Below, piece by piece: positions 51,029 through 60,722 of a stretch of DNA of 64,000 nucleotides. This DNA comes from Candidatus Obscuribacterales bacterium (lineage in GTDB: Bacteria > Cyanobacteriota > Vampirovibrionia > Obscuribacterales > Obscuribacteraceae). Position 1 is the stretch's first letter. Each line of letters begins with the position of its first letter. The DNA lies in assembly GCA_019747875.1 (NCBI GenBank), contig JAIEQI010000095.1:1-64000 (forward strand). The letters are read 5' to 3'. A program made the position numbers and the translations under genes. The notes beneath the pieces are model-generated. The model was given only the letters and a program-made list of their open reading frames with translations. It had not been told where the DNA came from and searched no databases.

Positions 51029-52564
51029 TCAGCGAAAGCTGGAAAGGTCTATTTCCAGGCGGACGCGGGTTCCTTTTCCGAGGGCGGACTGCAATTCCAG
51101 CTTAGTCGGGTAGAAGCAGCGAATCAGATCAGCTCGTTCGCGAAGACTGCCCATACCGTAGCCCCCAGCGCGAGTAGCTTGCCCTGCGCCAGCGGCATTC
51201 ATGTCAAAGCCCTGCCCGTTATCTGCGACCAGGACCACGAACTTGTTATTTACAATTTCCAAGGTCACCACCACCCGGCTGGGGCGTGCATACTTCTCGG
51301 CATTGTTTATCGACTCCTGAACGATTCTATAAATATGAAGTTGAACAGCAGACGGCATTACCGGAATATCAATGTCACAATTCAACGAACAGTCAGCTCC
51401 TGTCCGCTGAGCCATCATTTCAAGCATGTCTTCAATGACGGTCGCCAAGCCCCAGTCACTTAAATCCCGCGGTGAGAGGTCATAACAAATCTCCCTCAAG
51501 CGCTGAACAACACCGTCGAGAGCTTCGGAAATATCTCGGGGCATAGCTTTGCCGGAGGCAAGGTTTCTCTTTATCGCCATCACGTCAGAGATAACCGCAT
51601 CGTGCAAATCACGCGCTATACGCTTTTGAATTTCCTCTTGTTGAATCACCACCTTTTGAGCCAAATTCTCGCGCTCCGCAACAAGCTGCTCCAGCGATTT
51701 AGCGAGCTTAGCATCATCAAGATTCTCGAAAGTTGCTCTGCTTTGCAAAGGTTGCGCCTGATCTTGTGTCATCGATACAAGGTCCCGAAATGCGGAACGA
51801 ATGAGCAGGCGTAGTTCCTCAGCTGCAATGGGAAGACCGTCGTAGGTCCAAATGTGATGACTGCCAAGCTTCCGCAGCTCCAATTGCAGTTTCATCCTGA
51901 TTGGCGCCTCTGCCCCCGAAAGCATCATCACATCAGATGCCGGAACCAAGAAAATTTCAATCACACCAGCTCGCGCTCTAGCAGATAAGCTCCAGGAGAG
52001 AGTGGAGGCTCGCCATCGCTTAAAACTGATTGATTCTGTCGTTTCCACTGCTGTGATGTTGCGACTCTTCTTTACCTTCTCCGTTACATCGGACGGCGGC
52101 GTCAAGCTGATCATGGAGCCTGCCACATTGTTGTAGTCATTACTGAAGTGAGATATCAGGTCGAACATTCGCGAGCAGAGCTGGTTGGCAGCTAGTTCCG
52201 CTTCCTTCATATCGGCTTCGCCAAGCTTAGTTAAGCCCTGCCATGGCTCAGCTTTGAGCAAGCAATTAAGCCAGCCGCGATCAAGCTGCACCCGCGTTTC
52301 CAATGTGGCTGGAAGAAATTCATAGCGCTGCACTTCCGATGGGGCGCGCTTGTCAGCATACTGCTCCTGTCCGCTCAGGGTGTCTGTCAGGTCCTTTCCC
52401 AGCCCAGACGACGTGTTATCTATGCCGCTGGCTCCGCTACGTCCATACTTTTGATCTGGACGACTCGCCGCGTGATCTCTATTCGATTCATTACCCAAGC
52501 TGCGACGAGGAGAGCCACCAAAGAACAATAGAGCTAGATCGACAGCACGCCTGATAGCTTTCAT
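51029..52564 (-). CDS. Soluble NarL-type histidine kinase with novel N-terminal domain
   Basis: 511 residues without membrane helices. An N-terminal disordered region (1-80), the domain shared with the 49014 protein (about 125-268), a short coiled coil (about 285-316), HisKA_3 with phospho-His321 in RIARDLHDAVISD, and HATPase (VQESINNAEKYARPSRV, VADNGQGFD, YGMGSLRERADLI). It should phosphorylate the regulator encoded by the preceding gene, which overlaps it by 4 bp. The lack of membrane helices means the signal is cytoplasmic. Confidence 0.9.
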   Translation of the reverse strand: MKAIRRAVDLALLFFGGSPRRSLGNESNRDHAASRPDQKYGRSGASGIDNTSSGLGKDLTDTLSGQEQYADKRAPSEVQRYEFLPATLETRVQLDRGWLNCLLKAEPWQGLTKLGEADMKEAELAANQLCSRMFDLISHFSNDYNNVAGSMISLTPPSDVTEKVKKSRNITAVETTESISFKRWRASTLSWSLSARARAGVIEIFLVPASDVMMLSGAEAPIRMKLQLELRKLGSHHIWTYDGLPIAAEELRLLIRSAFRDLVSMTQDQAQPLQSRATFENLDDAKLAKSLEQLVAERENLAQKVVIQQEEIQKRIARDLHDAVISDVMAIKRNLASGKAMPRDISEALDGVVQRLREICYDLSPRDLSDWGLATVIEDMLEMMAQRTGADCSLNCDIDIPVMPSAVQLHIYRIVQESINNAEKYARPSRVVVTLEIVNNKFVVLVADNGQGFDMNAAGAGQATRAGGYGMGSLRERADLIRCFYPTKLELQSALGKGTRVRLEIDLSSFR

Positions 52565-53178
52565 GTAGCCGAATCCAGATTACCGTAACCATTTTGAACT
52601 GCCCAGGCAATAAGTTCTTCGCGCGTTTTCAAACCCAACTTCAAAAGTAGCAGCTCGCATTGCTTGCGCACCGTTGCTGGAGAGGTAAGGCGCTCTTCAG
52701 CCATATCCTGATACTTCATTCCGCGAGCGAGCATCTTCAAGACCTCTTGCTCCGATTTAGTAAGCCTTGTATCGCCGGAAGCGAGAGACTCTGACAGAAT
52801 CGGTTTTTTACCGGAAGCAACCTGGCGGATCGCATCGGCAATGCGGGGTAGACCTTCTGACTTAAGGAGGTAGCCATAGACACCAAGCGCCAACACAGCT
52901 TGAATGAAAGCGAGACGGCTTTCACCTGAGAAGATGAGGACCCGCGAGTTCAATTCGCAAAACTCTTTGACCATGGTTTTCGGTCCTAGTTGACCGGGCA
53001 GGTGCAGGTCCAAGAGAATGATTTGCGGAGAGAGCTCTTTAGCCAGTTTAAGACCGTCTTCTGAGCTAGAAGCAGCGCCGACAATGTTGATGTCCGGCTC
53101 CTGCGACAGCCCCAGCCGTAATCCGTCAAGCGTCACCTGATGGTCTTCCAAAATCAGGACATCTATCTTGTTGCTCAT
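52561..53178 (-). CDS. NarL/LuxR-family response regulator
   Basis: 205 residues. Receiver: ILEDH near the N-terminus, phospho-acceptor Asp in IILLDLHLPG (about 57), Ser/Lys in FSGES and LLKSEG. LuxR-type helix-turn-helix about 138-195 (LTKSEQEVLKMLARGMKYQDMA, VRKQCELLLLKLGLKTREE). The DNA-recognition end has RKQCELLLLKL where V-x-x-H-x-x-x-I is usual, a slight departure. Cotranscribed with the kinase (ATGA overlap). Confidence 0.92.
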   Translation of the reverse strand: MSNKIDVLILEDHQVTLDGLRLGLSQEPDINIVGAASSSEDGLKLAKELSPQIILLDLHLPGQLGPKTMVKEFCELNSRVLIFSGESRLAFIQAVLALGVYGYLLKSEGLPRIADAIRQVASGKKPILSESLASGDTRLTKSEQEVLKMLARGMKYQDMAEERLTSPATVRKQCELLLLKLGLKTREELIAWAVQNGYGNLDSAT

Positions 53179-53428
53179 TTCCTACTCATCTTTCAAGTTC
53201 CAATAATGTTGGAACCCCAGAGCGCTTCCCCTGAGGATTATGCCCAGGGTGCGCAGTGGCAAAGCACTGGCGCTTAGATATCTATAATCAATAAAGCTTC
53301 AGCCTGAGCGGCAGGTCATGCTGGCAAGGACCGGGTTCGGTACAATGAAAACCGAGCCAAGGGGCCGGATTCGGCTCGATCGCCCGATCGGCCCGACAAA
53401 GCTCGCGTTTCACATCCGAGGGGAAACA

Positions 53429-54427
53429 ATGCACCGCTTTCTTAGTTCAAGCTTGCTTGCCATTAGTATTATTTCGGGGACAGTGCTCCCTGCCTTTTCC
53501 GCATCTGATTCAACAGATGGAAAAACCAGCAAATCCACAGGTTCTCGTCCAAAAATCGGACTGGCGCTGGGTGGTGGTGGCGCACGCGGTGCTGCGCACG
53601 TGACTGTACTGAAGGTCCTTGAAAAAGAAGGGATTCCAATCGATTACATTGCCGGCACCAGCATCGGTTCAGTTGTTGGCGGTTTGTATTCCGCCGGTGT
53701 TCCGCTAGATGTTTTGGAAACCGAGTTCAAGAACGCTTCCCTGATGAAGTCCTTTATGACTGTTCCACTCTGGTTGCGTGTAGCAGCCGCGCCAATTATG
53801 TTTACTCCGCGCTTGTTCGGCAGCAAAGCTTATGACGGACTTTACAAGGGAAACAAGTTCCGCAAGTTCTTGACTCACTCAGTGCCTCCGGCTGAACAAA
53901 ACATCGAGAATCTCAAGATCAAGTATGCAGCGGTAGCAGTAAGCCTCGTAGACGGCAAGACGCACATTCTAGACAAAGGAAACCTGGGCTACGCAATGCA
54001 AGCCAGCTGTGCCGTTCCACAATTGCGAAAGCCAGTGCAAATCGGTGACAATTTGTTTTGCGATGGCGGCGTTGCATCAAATGTCCCAGTTGATGAATGC
54101 CGCAAATTGGGAGCGGACATCGTAATTGCAGTGTGCATCGATGAACGTGTCGAAACCGAAGACATCAAAAATTTCCGAAAGGTTGGCTCTGTAGCAAAAC
54201 GCTTATTGAAACTAGACTTGCGAGATATCGATCAACCAAGAATGGAGAGAGCCGACCTCGTCATCCATCCGAACGTAGATGGTATCAGCCTCATCTCGAC
54301 AAAGAAGTCTGATGCCATAAAAGGTTTGGCTGCAGGCGAGGAAGCTGCAAAAGCCGCCATCCCAGCAATCAGAAAGAAATTACAGGAAGCCGGAGTCCGC
54401 TTAGCAGACGTTGCAAATCCTAACTAA
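53429..54427 (+). CDS. Secreted patatin-like phospholipase
   Basis: 332 residues from ATG 53429 (GAGGGGAAACA just before; an in-frame start at 53318 adds 37 residues). Signal peptide RFLSSSLLAISIISGTVLPAFSA. The patatin core has the oxyanion loop GGGGARG at 48-54, nucleophile Ser78 in GTSIG and the catalytic Asp212 in CDGG, so both residues of the catalytic dyad are present. It is of the RssA/NTE-like bacterial group and should hydrolyse membrane lipids. A TATAAT at 53283-53288 may be the -10 box. Confidence 0.9.
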   Translation: MHRFLSSSLLAISIISGTVLPAFSASDSTDGKTSKSTGSRPKIGLALGGGGARGAAHVTVLKVLEKEGIPIDYIAGTSIGSVVGGLYSAGVPLDVLETEFKNASLMKSFMTVPLWLRVAAAPIMFTPRLFGSKAYDGLYKGNKFRKFLTHSVPPAEQNIENLKIKYAAVAVSLVDGKTHILDKGNLGYAMQASCAVPQLRKPVQIGDNLFCDGGVASNVPVDECRKLGADIVIAVCIDERVETEDIKNFRKVGSVAKRLLKLDLRDIDQPRMERADLVIHPNVDGISLISTKKSDAIKGLAAGEEAAKAAIPAIRKKLQEAGVRLADVANPN

Positions 54428-54516
54428 GCTTGAGCCAAGCCCGAATTCCTACACATTGGACCGCGACTGCAGCCTCCTGTGCAGCACTTCTCGTGCGTCG
54501 CAAGAATAATTGCCTG

Positions 54517-57500
54517 CTACTTACCGTCAGTGGTGGTGGCACCGGGAAGAGTGGTAGCAGGTACTTGTGGTGTAAGCCCCGGCATTTGTCCACCGCCGCC
54601 ACTGCCTTTTTTCTGGATCAAGCGTTGATATGCTTGGGCATCCTCAAGGCTTAATTTGGATAACTCTTGCATGAGCTTTTCCGCGCCATCATCTCCACGA
54701 TCGGCTATTTGCCAGAGCACATTCCGAGGCTGTGCTGCCGCAGGGTTCAGTAGTAGAGCTTTTCGAATCAAGGCAACAGCTAAGTTAAACTTACCTTGAT
54801 TGCCTAAATTCGCCGCGTTCTGTGCAAAACGCAGAGCCATTGCATCGCCCAATTCTGATGCTTTGCGCGAATAGAGCTGCGCATTGATCGAGTCGCCCAT
54901 CCGCTGATGAGCTTCCGCCAACAACGCCCATGCGATTCGATCGTCCGCTTTCACTTTCAAGAACTGCTGGACGAGATTGGCTCCTTCCTTGAATTTGCCG
55001 GTCCCAATCAGCCCTGCCGCGTACAGTGCTACTGCATTGGGATTCTGGTTCACAAAATTATTATCAGACATGGAAGCTGCTAACAATTCGACAACCTTCT
55101 TCGGGTCGGCCGTGGGTTTTGCCTCATCAGCCAGGGGCAAAATGGAAATCTGATACCATTCGCGAAGATCTGGAAGGTATGTTTGAGCTAATCGGAATTT
55201 GTAGATCAAATTCGAGGGCTCAAGCTTCACCGCCTCAGCAAAGTCCTTACGTGCTCGCATGGGCGCGCCGCCCAGCAATTCAACAATACCTTTTACGCAG
55301 AGCCATTTTGCTTCTTTGGGAAACTTCGTCACAGCTTCATTCGCCATGATGTAAGCGCCCTCGAAGTTGCCCTTCTTTTGGGCCTCGATCAGTGCTTGCA
55401 CACAAAGTGCATATGGATTCTTTTGCACCTTGAATGATTGCCCCGCCCAAAGTTCGCACATTGGCAGGTTCTGCACCATGCCTCGCTCAGCGATTTCAGC
55501 CATTTTAAGTGCTTGCTCGGTTGTCGTCATCCCCGTCCAGTCGACGGCATCCCAAATCGGTCCAGCATTCGCGACCATCCATTGCTGGTTCTGCGCTGAA
55601 AAGTTTTTCTGCTCATATGTTCGCGCTACATCGAATTCAATGTGATTTTTGTCATCAGTATTGGGGGGGAATTGCGCTGCAATTTTAGTTATCGAATCAT
55701 CAGAAAGACAAACTTTCGCAGGAAGATCCTCGGCGCAATTTATGCCTGTGAACAGAGAGAGAGTCTGCTTCAATTTCGGATCTTGCAAAGCTTGATTAAC
55801 GTTTTTGAGATTTATCTTTATCGGTTCGTCCGACGCAATTGCCGAGATATCTCCTGTGAAAACCTGGAAGACAACGACGTGCTTAAAGACCTTCTTCAGA
55901 GAGGAGAAGACACGGCTCAAATTATCCGAGGAAACTTCGTTGTACTGCCACCACATAGCAAAAATACCGCCCGGCTTCAGGCGATCATGACAGACCTGGA
56001 AATACTCCTGCGTGTAGAGGTTGCAGACACCAGCCTGCCATGGGTTCGATGGCTCGGATGTAATCACGTCGAAGGTTTCATCAGTCGCCATCATGTAATT
56101 GCGTCCATCATTATAGTTAATGATTAAACGGGGATCCTTTTCCGGAGCCAGATTGACGGTGTGAAACCATTTTGATGTTTCAATAACCGCAGGCTCGATT
56201 TCTGCGCAGACCATCTTCTTGATTGGAAAGAGAAGCGAATAACCCATAGTCGTACCGCTGCCCCAGCCAACGTCGCCAACCTCAGTCGCGCCAGTCTTCA
56301 CCAAAAGAGGAATGGTTGGAAGCAGCGCTTGAGTGGACATGTCGGTGCGACCAGTTGAAGCATCAATGTGTCCATTGGTTAGAAGAGAAACTTGTTGATC
56401 GGGAAATTGAATCACAGCGACATTCGATGCTATGCCGTCTTTCCAGAAAAGAATGTTGAAAGCTTTGTCGACTTCCTTTACCCAGATATCAAATGGATCT
56501 GGCGGCTTCCGATTCCACACCAGACCGCGGCGCACTTTCTGGGAGCTTGTGACCATTCGCAGGTTCCAGATTTGAGGTGTGGTGCATACCCAAACTAGAA
56601 TCGCAAGTGAAAGAACACCTGCAATTATTCTACTGGCTCCTGTTTTTGGGCCGAAAGCAAAGAGCAGTGCACCGCCTATAATACCGCTGCCGGCGCAGGC
56701 CCAGAGCAGGGTTTGTTCACTGCCAACGGCGGGGATTATGGCGAATCCGGCCACAAAGGCGCCAATAATCGCTCCTAACGTGTTGATCGAATATAAGGTT
56801 CCAACCGAGCGCCCAACTCGCTCGAGATCGCGAGTACAGACTTTCACAGCCAGAGGGAAGACCGCCCCCAAACAAAGAGTAACCGGCAACAGAACGCATG
56901 CAGTAAGCAAGAAGCGAACAATCATCCCGCCATCGGGATTGTCGATGTAATTGTAATTGGTGACAAGATTCCAATAAGGCAAATAGTTGAACAAGTAAAT
57001 GGATAAAAGACCAGCAGCACAAAGACCAAGCTGCAGAGCAGAGAACCAACAAAGTGGATCTTTCACCTTATCTGCCAGGCGAGACATGGCCAAGCTGCCA
57101 AGGAAGATGCCGACCAAGAATGTCGCAAGCATGATCGTGAACGCATAAGTTGTCGAGCCAATGATTAGCAGAAGCGCGCGCGTCCACCCAACTTCGTGCA
57201 TCATTGCAAGCGCGCCTGATGCCCCAAAGGCAGCCATTGTCCAGAAGATGTGTGGAGGAAGTTTCTCCTTCTCAAGCACTTTTGCTGCAGCACCTTCGCC
57301 ACTGGCGGAAGTATCGGCCGCAGTTAAATCTGCCGGTGGCGTTGCGCCGTCCGATGCCGGAGCTGCGGGATCTGCAGCCAGTGAGAATCCATCCTTTCCA
57401 GTTGGAATACCAAAGCTGCCAGCCCAACTCTTCTGCAACGCGTACACAACTACAGCCAGCAAGAAGTTCATACCCGCCGCACTAATTGTTGTTGCACTCA

Positions 57501-58089
57501 GGCCCATCGAGGGGATCAGAACGAAGCCCGCAAGCACCGCACCAATTACGGCGCCACAAGTATTAATCGAATAGAGCGTGCCAACCCTGCTTCCAACTAT
57601 CGCAAGACTCGACGTCACAAAACGCGAAAGTAAAGGCAGTGTAGCACCCATGCAAGCCGTGGGAGGCAAAAGAATAAGGGCAACGACAAAAAATCGCAGC
57701 AATGAAAAAGCAAGAAAGTTGTCGTGCAGTGCACTCCAAAAAGACTTATATAAAGGAAGGGCAGCACCCAAAAGAAATGGAGTTATGAGCGCCCAAAGAC
57801 CGATGACGCCCTCAAGCAATCCATACCAGAGGAACGGATTCCTCATGCGGTCGCAGTATTTGCCCGCATAATAGCTACCGAGCGCCAAGCCACCCATGAA
57901 AGCACTAAGCACGGTGGCAGAGGCGAATCCTGTCGAGCCAAAAACGAAGACCAGTTGCCGTGTCCAGATGACCTGATAAATAAGGCTGCTCAGCCCTGAG
58001 AAGAGAAACAGGAGGGCAACTACAAGGAAATGAGAGGACCCCCAAGCAGCAGTCTTTGGGGCATTCTCGTCGATGGTGGTGCTTGTCAC
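54517..58089 (-). CDS. Giant membrane protein: two transporter-like blocks, spermidine-synthase-like domain, TPR tail
   Basis: 1190 residues. Block 1 (about 15-215) and block 2 (about 280-515) are related multi-helix membrane halves, both ending in RVGTLYSINT-type text (SRVGTLYSINTCGAVIGA and RSVGTLYSINTLGAIIGA), joined by an Ala-rich linker. A spermidine-synthase/methyltransferase fold spans about 540-850: GDVGWGSGTTMG (SAM-type loop), EIEPAVIETSKWF, and SEPSNPWQAG. TPR-like helices fill about 880-1160, then a Gly/Pro/Thr tail. It belongs to the fused spermidine-synthase family seen in many bacteria; its real substrate is not known. Confidence 0.85.
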   Translation of the reverse strand: MTSTTIDENAPKTAAWGSSHFLVVALLFLFSGLSSLIYQVIWTRQLVFVFGSTGFASATVLSAFMGGLALGSYYAGKYCDRMRNPFLWYGLLEGVIGLWALITPFLLGAALPLYKSFWSALHDNFLAFSLLRFFVVALILLPPTACMGATLPLLSRFVTSSLAIVGSRVGTLYSINTCGAVIGAVLAGFVLIPSMGLSATTISAAGMNFLLAVVVYALQKSWAGSFGIPTGKDGFSLAADPAAPASDGATPPADLTAADTSASGEGAAAKVLEKEKLPPHIFWTMAAFGASGALAMMHEVGWTRALLLIIGSTTYAFTIMLATFLVGIFLGSLAMSRLADKVKDPLCWFSALQLGLCAAGLLSIYLFNYLPYWNLVTNYNYIDNPDGGMIVRFLLTACVLLPVTLCLGAVFPLAVKVCTRDLERVGRSVGTLYSINTLGAIIGAFVAGFAIIPAVGSEQTLLWACAGSGIIGGALLFAFGPKTGASRIIAGVLSLAILVWVCTTPQIWNLRMVTSSQKVRRGLVWNRKPPDPFDIWVKEVDKAFNILFWKDGIASNVAVIQFPDQQVSLLTNGHIDASTGRTDMSTQALLPTIPLLVKTGATEVGDVGWGSGTTMGYSLLFPIKKMVCAEIEPAVIETSKWFHTVNLAPEKDPRLIINYNDGRNYMMATDETFDVITSEPSNPWQAGVCNLYTQEYFQVCHDRLKPGGIFAMWWQYNEVSSDNLSRVFSSLKKVFKHVVVFQVFTGDISAIASDEPIKINLKNVNQALQDPKLKQTLSLFTGINCAEDLPAKVCLSDDSITKIAAQFPPNTDDKNHIEFDVARTYEQKNFSAQNQQWMVANAGPIWDAVDWTGMTTTEQALKMAEIAERGMVQNLPMCELWAGQSFKVQKNPYALCVQALIEAQKKGNFEGAYIMANEAVTKFPKEAKWLCVKGIVELLGGAPMRARKDFAEAVKLEPSNLIYKFRLAQTYLPDLREWYQISILPLADEAKPTADPKKVVELLAASMSDNNFVNQNPNAVALYAAGLIGTGKFKEGANLVQQFLKVKADDRIAWALLAEAHQRMGDSINAQLYSRKASELGDAMALRFAQNAANLGNQGKFNLAVALIRKALLLNPAAAQPRNVLWQIADRGDDGAEKLMQELSKLSLEDAQAYQRLIQKKGSGGGGQMPGLTPQVPATTLPGATTTDGK

Positions 58090-58226
58090 GAAAGCCTCTT
58101 TCCGATCAGGGTCGAGTTTCTTGGCATCTTGCTAAATAGCGTATCCGCCGATGCTATATTATCGTGCTTCTCATCTTTGGGCGAGGCTTTCTCAGCTCGC
58201 ATTTCAGTCAAGAAGCAACAACAAAG

Positions 58227-58256
58227 GAGGGCTCATCTTTCGACGAGCCCTCTTTT
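58227..58256. terminator. Terminator at the end of the ribosomal operon
   Basis: GAGGGCTC (58227-58234) pairs with GAGCCCTC (58245-58252), extended by TC-TTTC-GA with one mismatch; TTTT follows on the plus strand and CTTTG on the minus strand. It lies 43 bp after the rplA stop. Confidence 0.75.
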
Positions 58257-58295
58257 GATTCTTTGAGTTGATCAACAAGCTTTGCTTGGAGCTAC

Positions 58296-59033
58296 TTACG
58301 CCGTTGCGGCGGCAGCGAGCTTGTTGACTTCCTGGAGTTTGTTGACATCGAGTCTTAGACCCGGGCCCATAGTTGAGCTTAGATAAACGGACTTGATGTA
58401 GATACCTTTGCAGGTTGCCGGCTTTACTTTGTTGACCTGGTCAACAACGGCAGCCAGGTTTTTCAAAAGGCGTCCGTCGTCGAAGGAAATCTTGCCGATT
58501 CCCATTTGAACAACGCCACCATCCTTTTCTGCACGGAAGGAAACTTTACCGGCTTTCAATTCTTTGATTGCCTTACCAACTTCCGGAGTAACGGTTCCAT
58601 CTTTCGGGTTCGGCATCAAGCCGCGAGGACCGAGAACTTTACCGAGTTTGGAGAGCATCGCCATACAATCTGGGGTTGCAACGAGTTTGTCGAACTCCAT
58701 GAAACCTTCGCCAATTTTTTGGACGAGATCTTCGGCTCCGACAACGTCGGCTCCATTATCTTGAGCTTCTTTCTGCTTATCGCCTTTGCAAACGACCGCT
58801 ACTCGAACTTCCTTACCAGTTCCACCCGGCAGATTTACTGTCGAACGAACTTGTTGGTCGTTGAGCTTGGGGTTCACACCGAGACGGAAATGCACTTCGA
58901 CGGTCTCGTCGAATTTGCTTGCCTTGGCAGCCTTGAGCATTTTGAGAGCCTCATCGGCTTGCAAGTGCCCTTTCTCCTTGACTTCGGTATTCAGTTTGCC
59001 TAGCTTCTGTTGCCTTTTGCTGAGCTTAGCCAT
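58296..59033 (-). CDS. rplA: Ribosomal protein L1
   Basis: 245 residues. Family segments seen: KLSKRQQKL at the start, FDETVEVHFRLGVNPK, NLPGGTGKEVRVAVV, GRVLGPRGLMPNPK-type text (LGKVLGPRGLMPNPKDGTV) and KAGKVSFRAEKDGGVVQMGIGK. It binds 23S rRNA at the L1 stalk and can repress its own operon. Last gene of the operon; no rplJ or rplL follows. Confidence 0.97.
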   Translation of the reverse strand: MAKLSKRQQKLGKLNTEVKEKGHLQADEALKMLKAAKASKFDETVEVHFRLGVNPKLNDQQVRSTVNLPGGTGKEVRVAVVCKGDKQKEAQDNGADVVGAEDLVQKIGEGFMEFDKLVATPDCMAMLSKLGKVLGPRGLMPNPKDGTVTPEVGKAIKELKAGKVSFRAEKDGGVVQMGIGKISFDDGRLLKNLAAVVDQVNKVKPATCKGIYIKSVYLSSTMGPGLRLDVNKLQEVNKLAAAATA

Positions 59034-59131
59034 ATGCCCAATCCTTATTCTTCTTACTGTTGATTACCTGTGCTGAGCTGCTTACTGATTCAGCTCACTT
59101 CTGAGATCCGCTAGCCGGCGGTTCGGAAGTA

Positions 59132-59554
59132 TTAGTCGACTACGGTGATGCCCATATTGCGAGCAGTGCCCATAACCATCTTTTCGGCAGCCTCTAGCGT
59201 TGTAGCATTGAGGTCCGGCATTTTGATTTTGGCAATGTCGCGGATTTGAGCGCGAGTCAGCGTGGCGACCTTGTTCTTGTTTGGTTGCGCTGAACCTTTC
59301 TCCACATTGGCAGCCTTCCGGAGAAGAACTGATGCAGGCGGAGTCTTCAAAATGAAGTCGAATGATCTATCTTCATAGACACTGATTTCGACAGGAACGA
59401 TCATTCCAGCCTGGTCGGCGGTTTTGGCGTTGTATTCTTTGCAGAATTGCATGATGTTGACACCATGCTGACCAAGAGCCGGTCCGATAGGCGGGGCTGG
59501 GTTGGCTTTGCCAGCCGGGATTTGCAGTTTGATTTTGCCAACGACCTTTTTCAC
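59132..59554 (-). CDS. rplK: Ribosomal protein L11
   Basis: 140 residues, standard length. LQIPAGKANPAPPIGPALGQHGVNIMQFCKEYNA (shortened here) and the C-terminal LNATTLEAAEKMVMGTARNMGI are the signatures. Part of the GTPase centre of the 50S subunit. Confidence 0.97.
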   Translation of the reverse strand: MKKVVGKIKLQIPAGKANPAPPIGPALGQHGVNIMQFCKEYNAKTADQAGMIVPVEISVYEDRSFDFILKTPPASVLLRKAANVEKGSAQPNKNKVATLTRAQIRDIAKIKMPDLNATTLEAAEKMVMGTARNMGITVVD

Positions 59555-59622
59555 GGCGTTTTACCCTATATGTACTCGGAACTACTGATCATATAAGCAG
59601 CTGGGGGCTACTTATATGACTT

Positions 59623-60183
59623 TTACACTTTTATAACCTGGTTGAATTCCAGTTCGACCGGTGTAGCGCGGCCGAAAATAATAACTGAAGCTTTGATTCT
59701 TTCCCGTTCCAGATTGACTTCCGTGATTTCTCCCTCGAAGTCGGCGAACGGTCCGCCGGTGATTTTTACCTTGTCACCAACCTTAACATCAATAACAACC
59801 GGCTTCTTACCTTTGACACCAGCTACCGTCATTTGACGACGCAGAATCTTACGAATCTCACCATCTTGGACAGGAATTGGCTTCTTGCCAGCACCGACGT
59901 ATTTTGTGACTCCGGGGGCTTCACGGACAACCCGCCAGGAATCGTCATCCAAAATCATTTCGACGAACACGTAGCCCGGATACTCGCGCTCTTTCTTCTC
60001 GACGCGCTTGCCATCCTTGACTTTTGTGACCATCTTCTCAGGAACGATGACGCCGAAAATTTTGTCTTGAGCGCCCATTGTCACGATGCGTTTCTCAATG
60101 TGCTCCTTGACTTTATTTTCGTGTCCGGAAGCAGTTTGCACCGCATACCAGCGTCTTTGTCCATCACTATTAATAAAAGGCAT
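59623..60183 (-). CDS. nusG: Transcription antitermination factor NusG
   Basis: 186 residues. The NGN domain begins RRWYAVQTASGHENKVKEH and has YPGYVFVEM; the C-terminal KOW motif is VGDKVKITGGPFADFEGEI. It binds RNA polymerase and couples it to the ribosome or Rho. It follows secE by 20 bp. Confidence 0.97.
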   Translation of the reverse strand: MPFINSDGQRRWYAVQTASGHENKVKEHIEKRIVTMGAQDKIFGVIVPEKMVTKVKDGKRVEKKEREYPGYVFVEMILDDDSWRVVREAPGVTKYVGAGKKPIPVQDGEIRKILRRQMTVAGVKGKKPVVIDVKVGDKVKITGGPFADFEGEITEVNLERERIKASVIIFGRATPVELEFNQVIKV

Positions 60184-60203
60184 TTATGCTTCCGTCTCCT
60201 TAC

Positions 60204-60551
60204 TTAGTGGTGAACACCGATGCCGCCACCAAATTTTCTTGCAAGGTGGTCGATATTGTTAAATACGAGGTGTCCAAGAGCATAGTCAAAAGCCAGCACG
60301 GCTGCGGTGATAATCGCAACCAAAACAATTACGCTGAGCGTTTCTTTGATAACTTGTTGGCGATCGGGCCAGGTGATCTTTTGAAGCTCGCCAAAGGCTG
60401 ACACCACGAAGGCGATAACTCCGGCAATGCCGGATGGTTCAGTCTGTTGCTTGCTAATTGCGGGATCTGCAGGTGCCGGCGCTACCGGTGCAGGTCCTGA
60501 GCCTTCTGTCACTTTGACCTTGTCCTCGATTTTGTGCTCAGCTTCGTCCAC
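60204..60551 (-). CDS. secE: Protein translocase subunit SecE
   Basis: 115 residues from GTG 60551. A longer in-frame start (60647) would lie within the tRNA-Trp gene, so the GTG is the only reasonable one. The N-terminal 50 residues are an Ala/Pro-rich extension; the typical SecE motif ELQKITWPDRQQVIKET precedes the single membrane helix (about 83-103). It anchors SecY in the Sec translocon. Confidence 0.93.
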   Translation of the reverse strand: MDEAEHKIEDKVKVTEGSGPAPVAPAPADPAISKQQTEPSGIAGVIAFVVSAFGELQKITWPDRQQVIKETLSVIVLVAIITAAVLAFDYALGHLVFNNIDHLARKFGGGIGVHH

Positions 60552-60590
60552 ATTGATTCTCTGAGATTGATTGCAATATGGGACTAAATT

Positions 60591-60661
60591 CGCGCCCTGA
60601 AGGAGTCGAACCCTCACCAAAGGTTTTGGAGACCCTCGTTCTACCATTAAACTAAGGGCGC
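60591..60661 (-). tRNA. trnW: tRNA-Trp (anticodon CCA)
   Basis: On the minus strand the acceptor stem GCGCCCT pairs with AGGGCGC, discriminator G. The D-arm has AATGGTAG, the anticodon loop is CTCCAAA with anticodon CCA, and the T-arm is GAGGG-TTCGACT-CCTTC. Length 71 nt without an encoded CCA end. It lies between rpmG and secE, as in many bacteria. Confidence 0.96.
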
Positions 60662-60722
60662 AGTTGGCGGCTCATGTCCGCCGGGGAAGCCATAAGGCTT
60701 CCCAAAAGCCAGCGATCGATCC

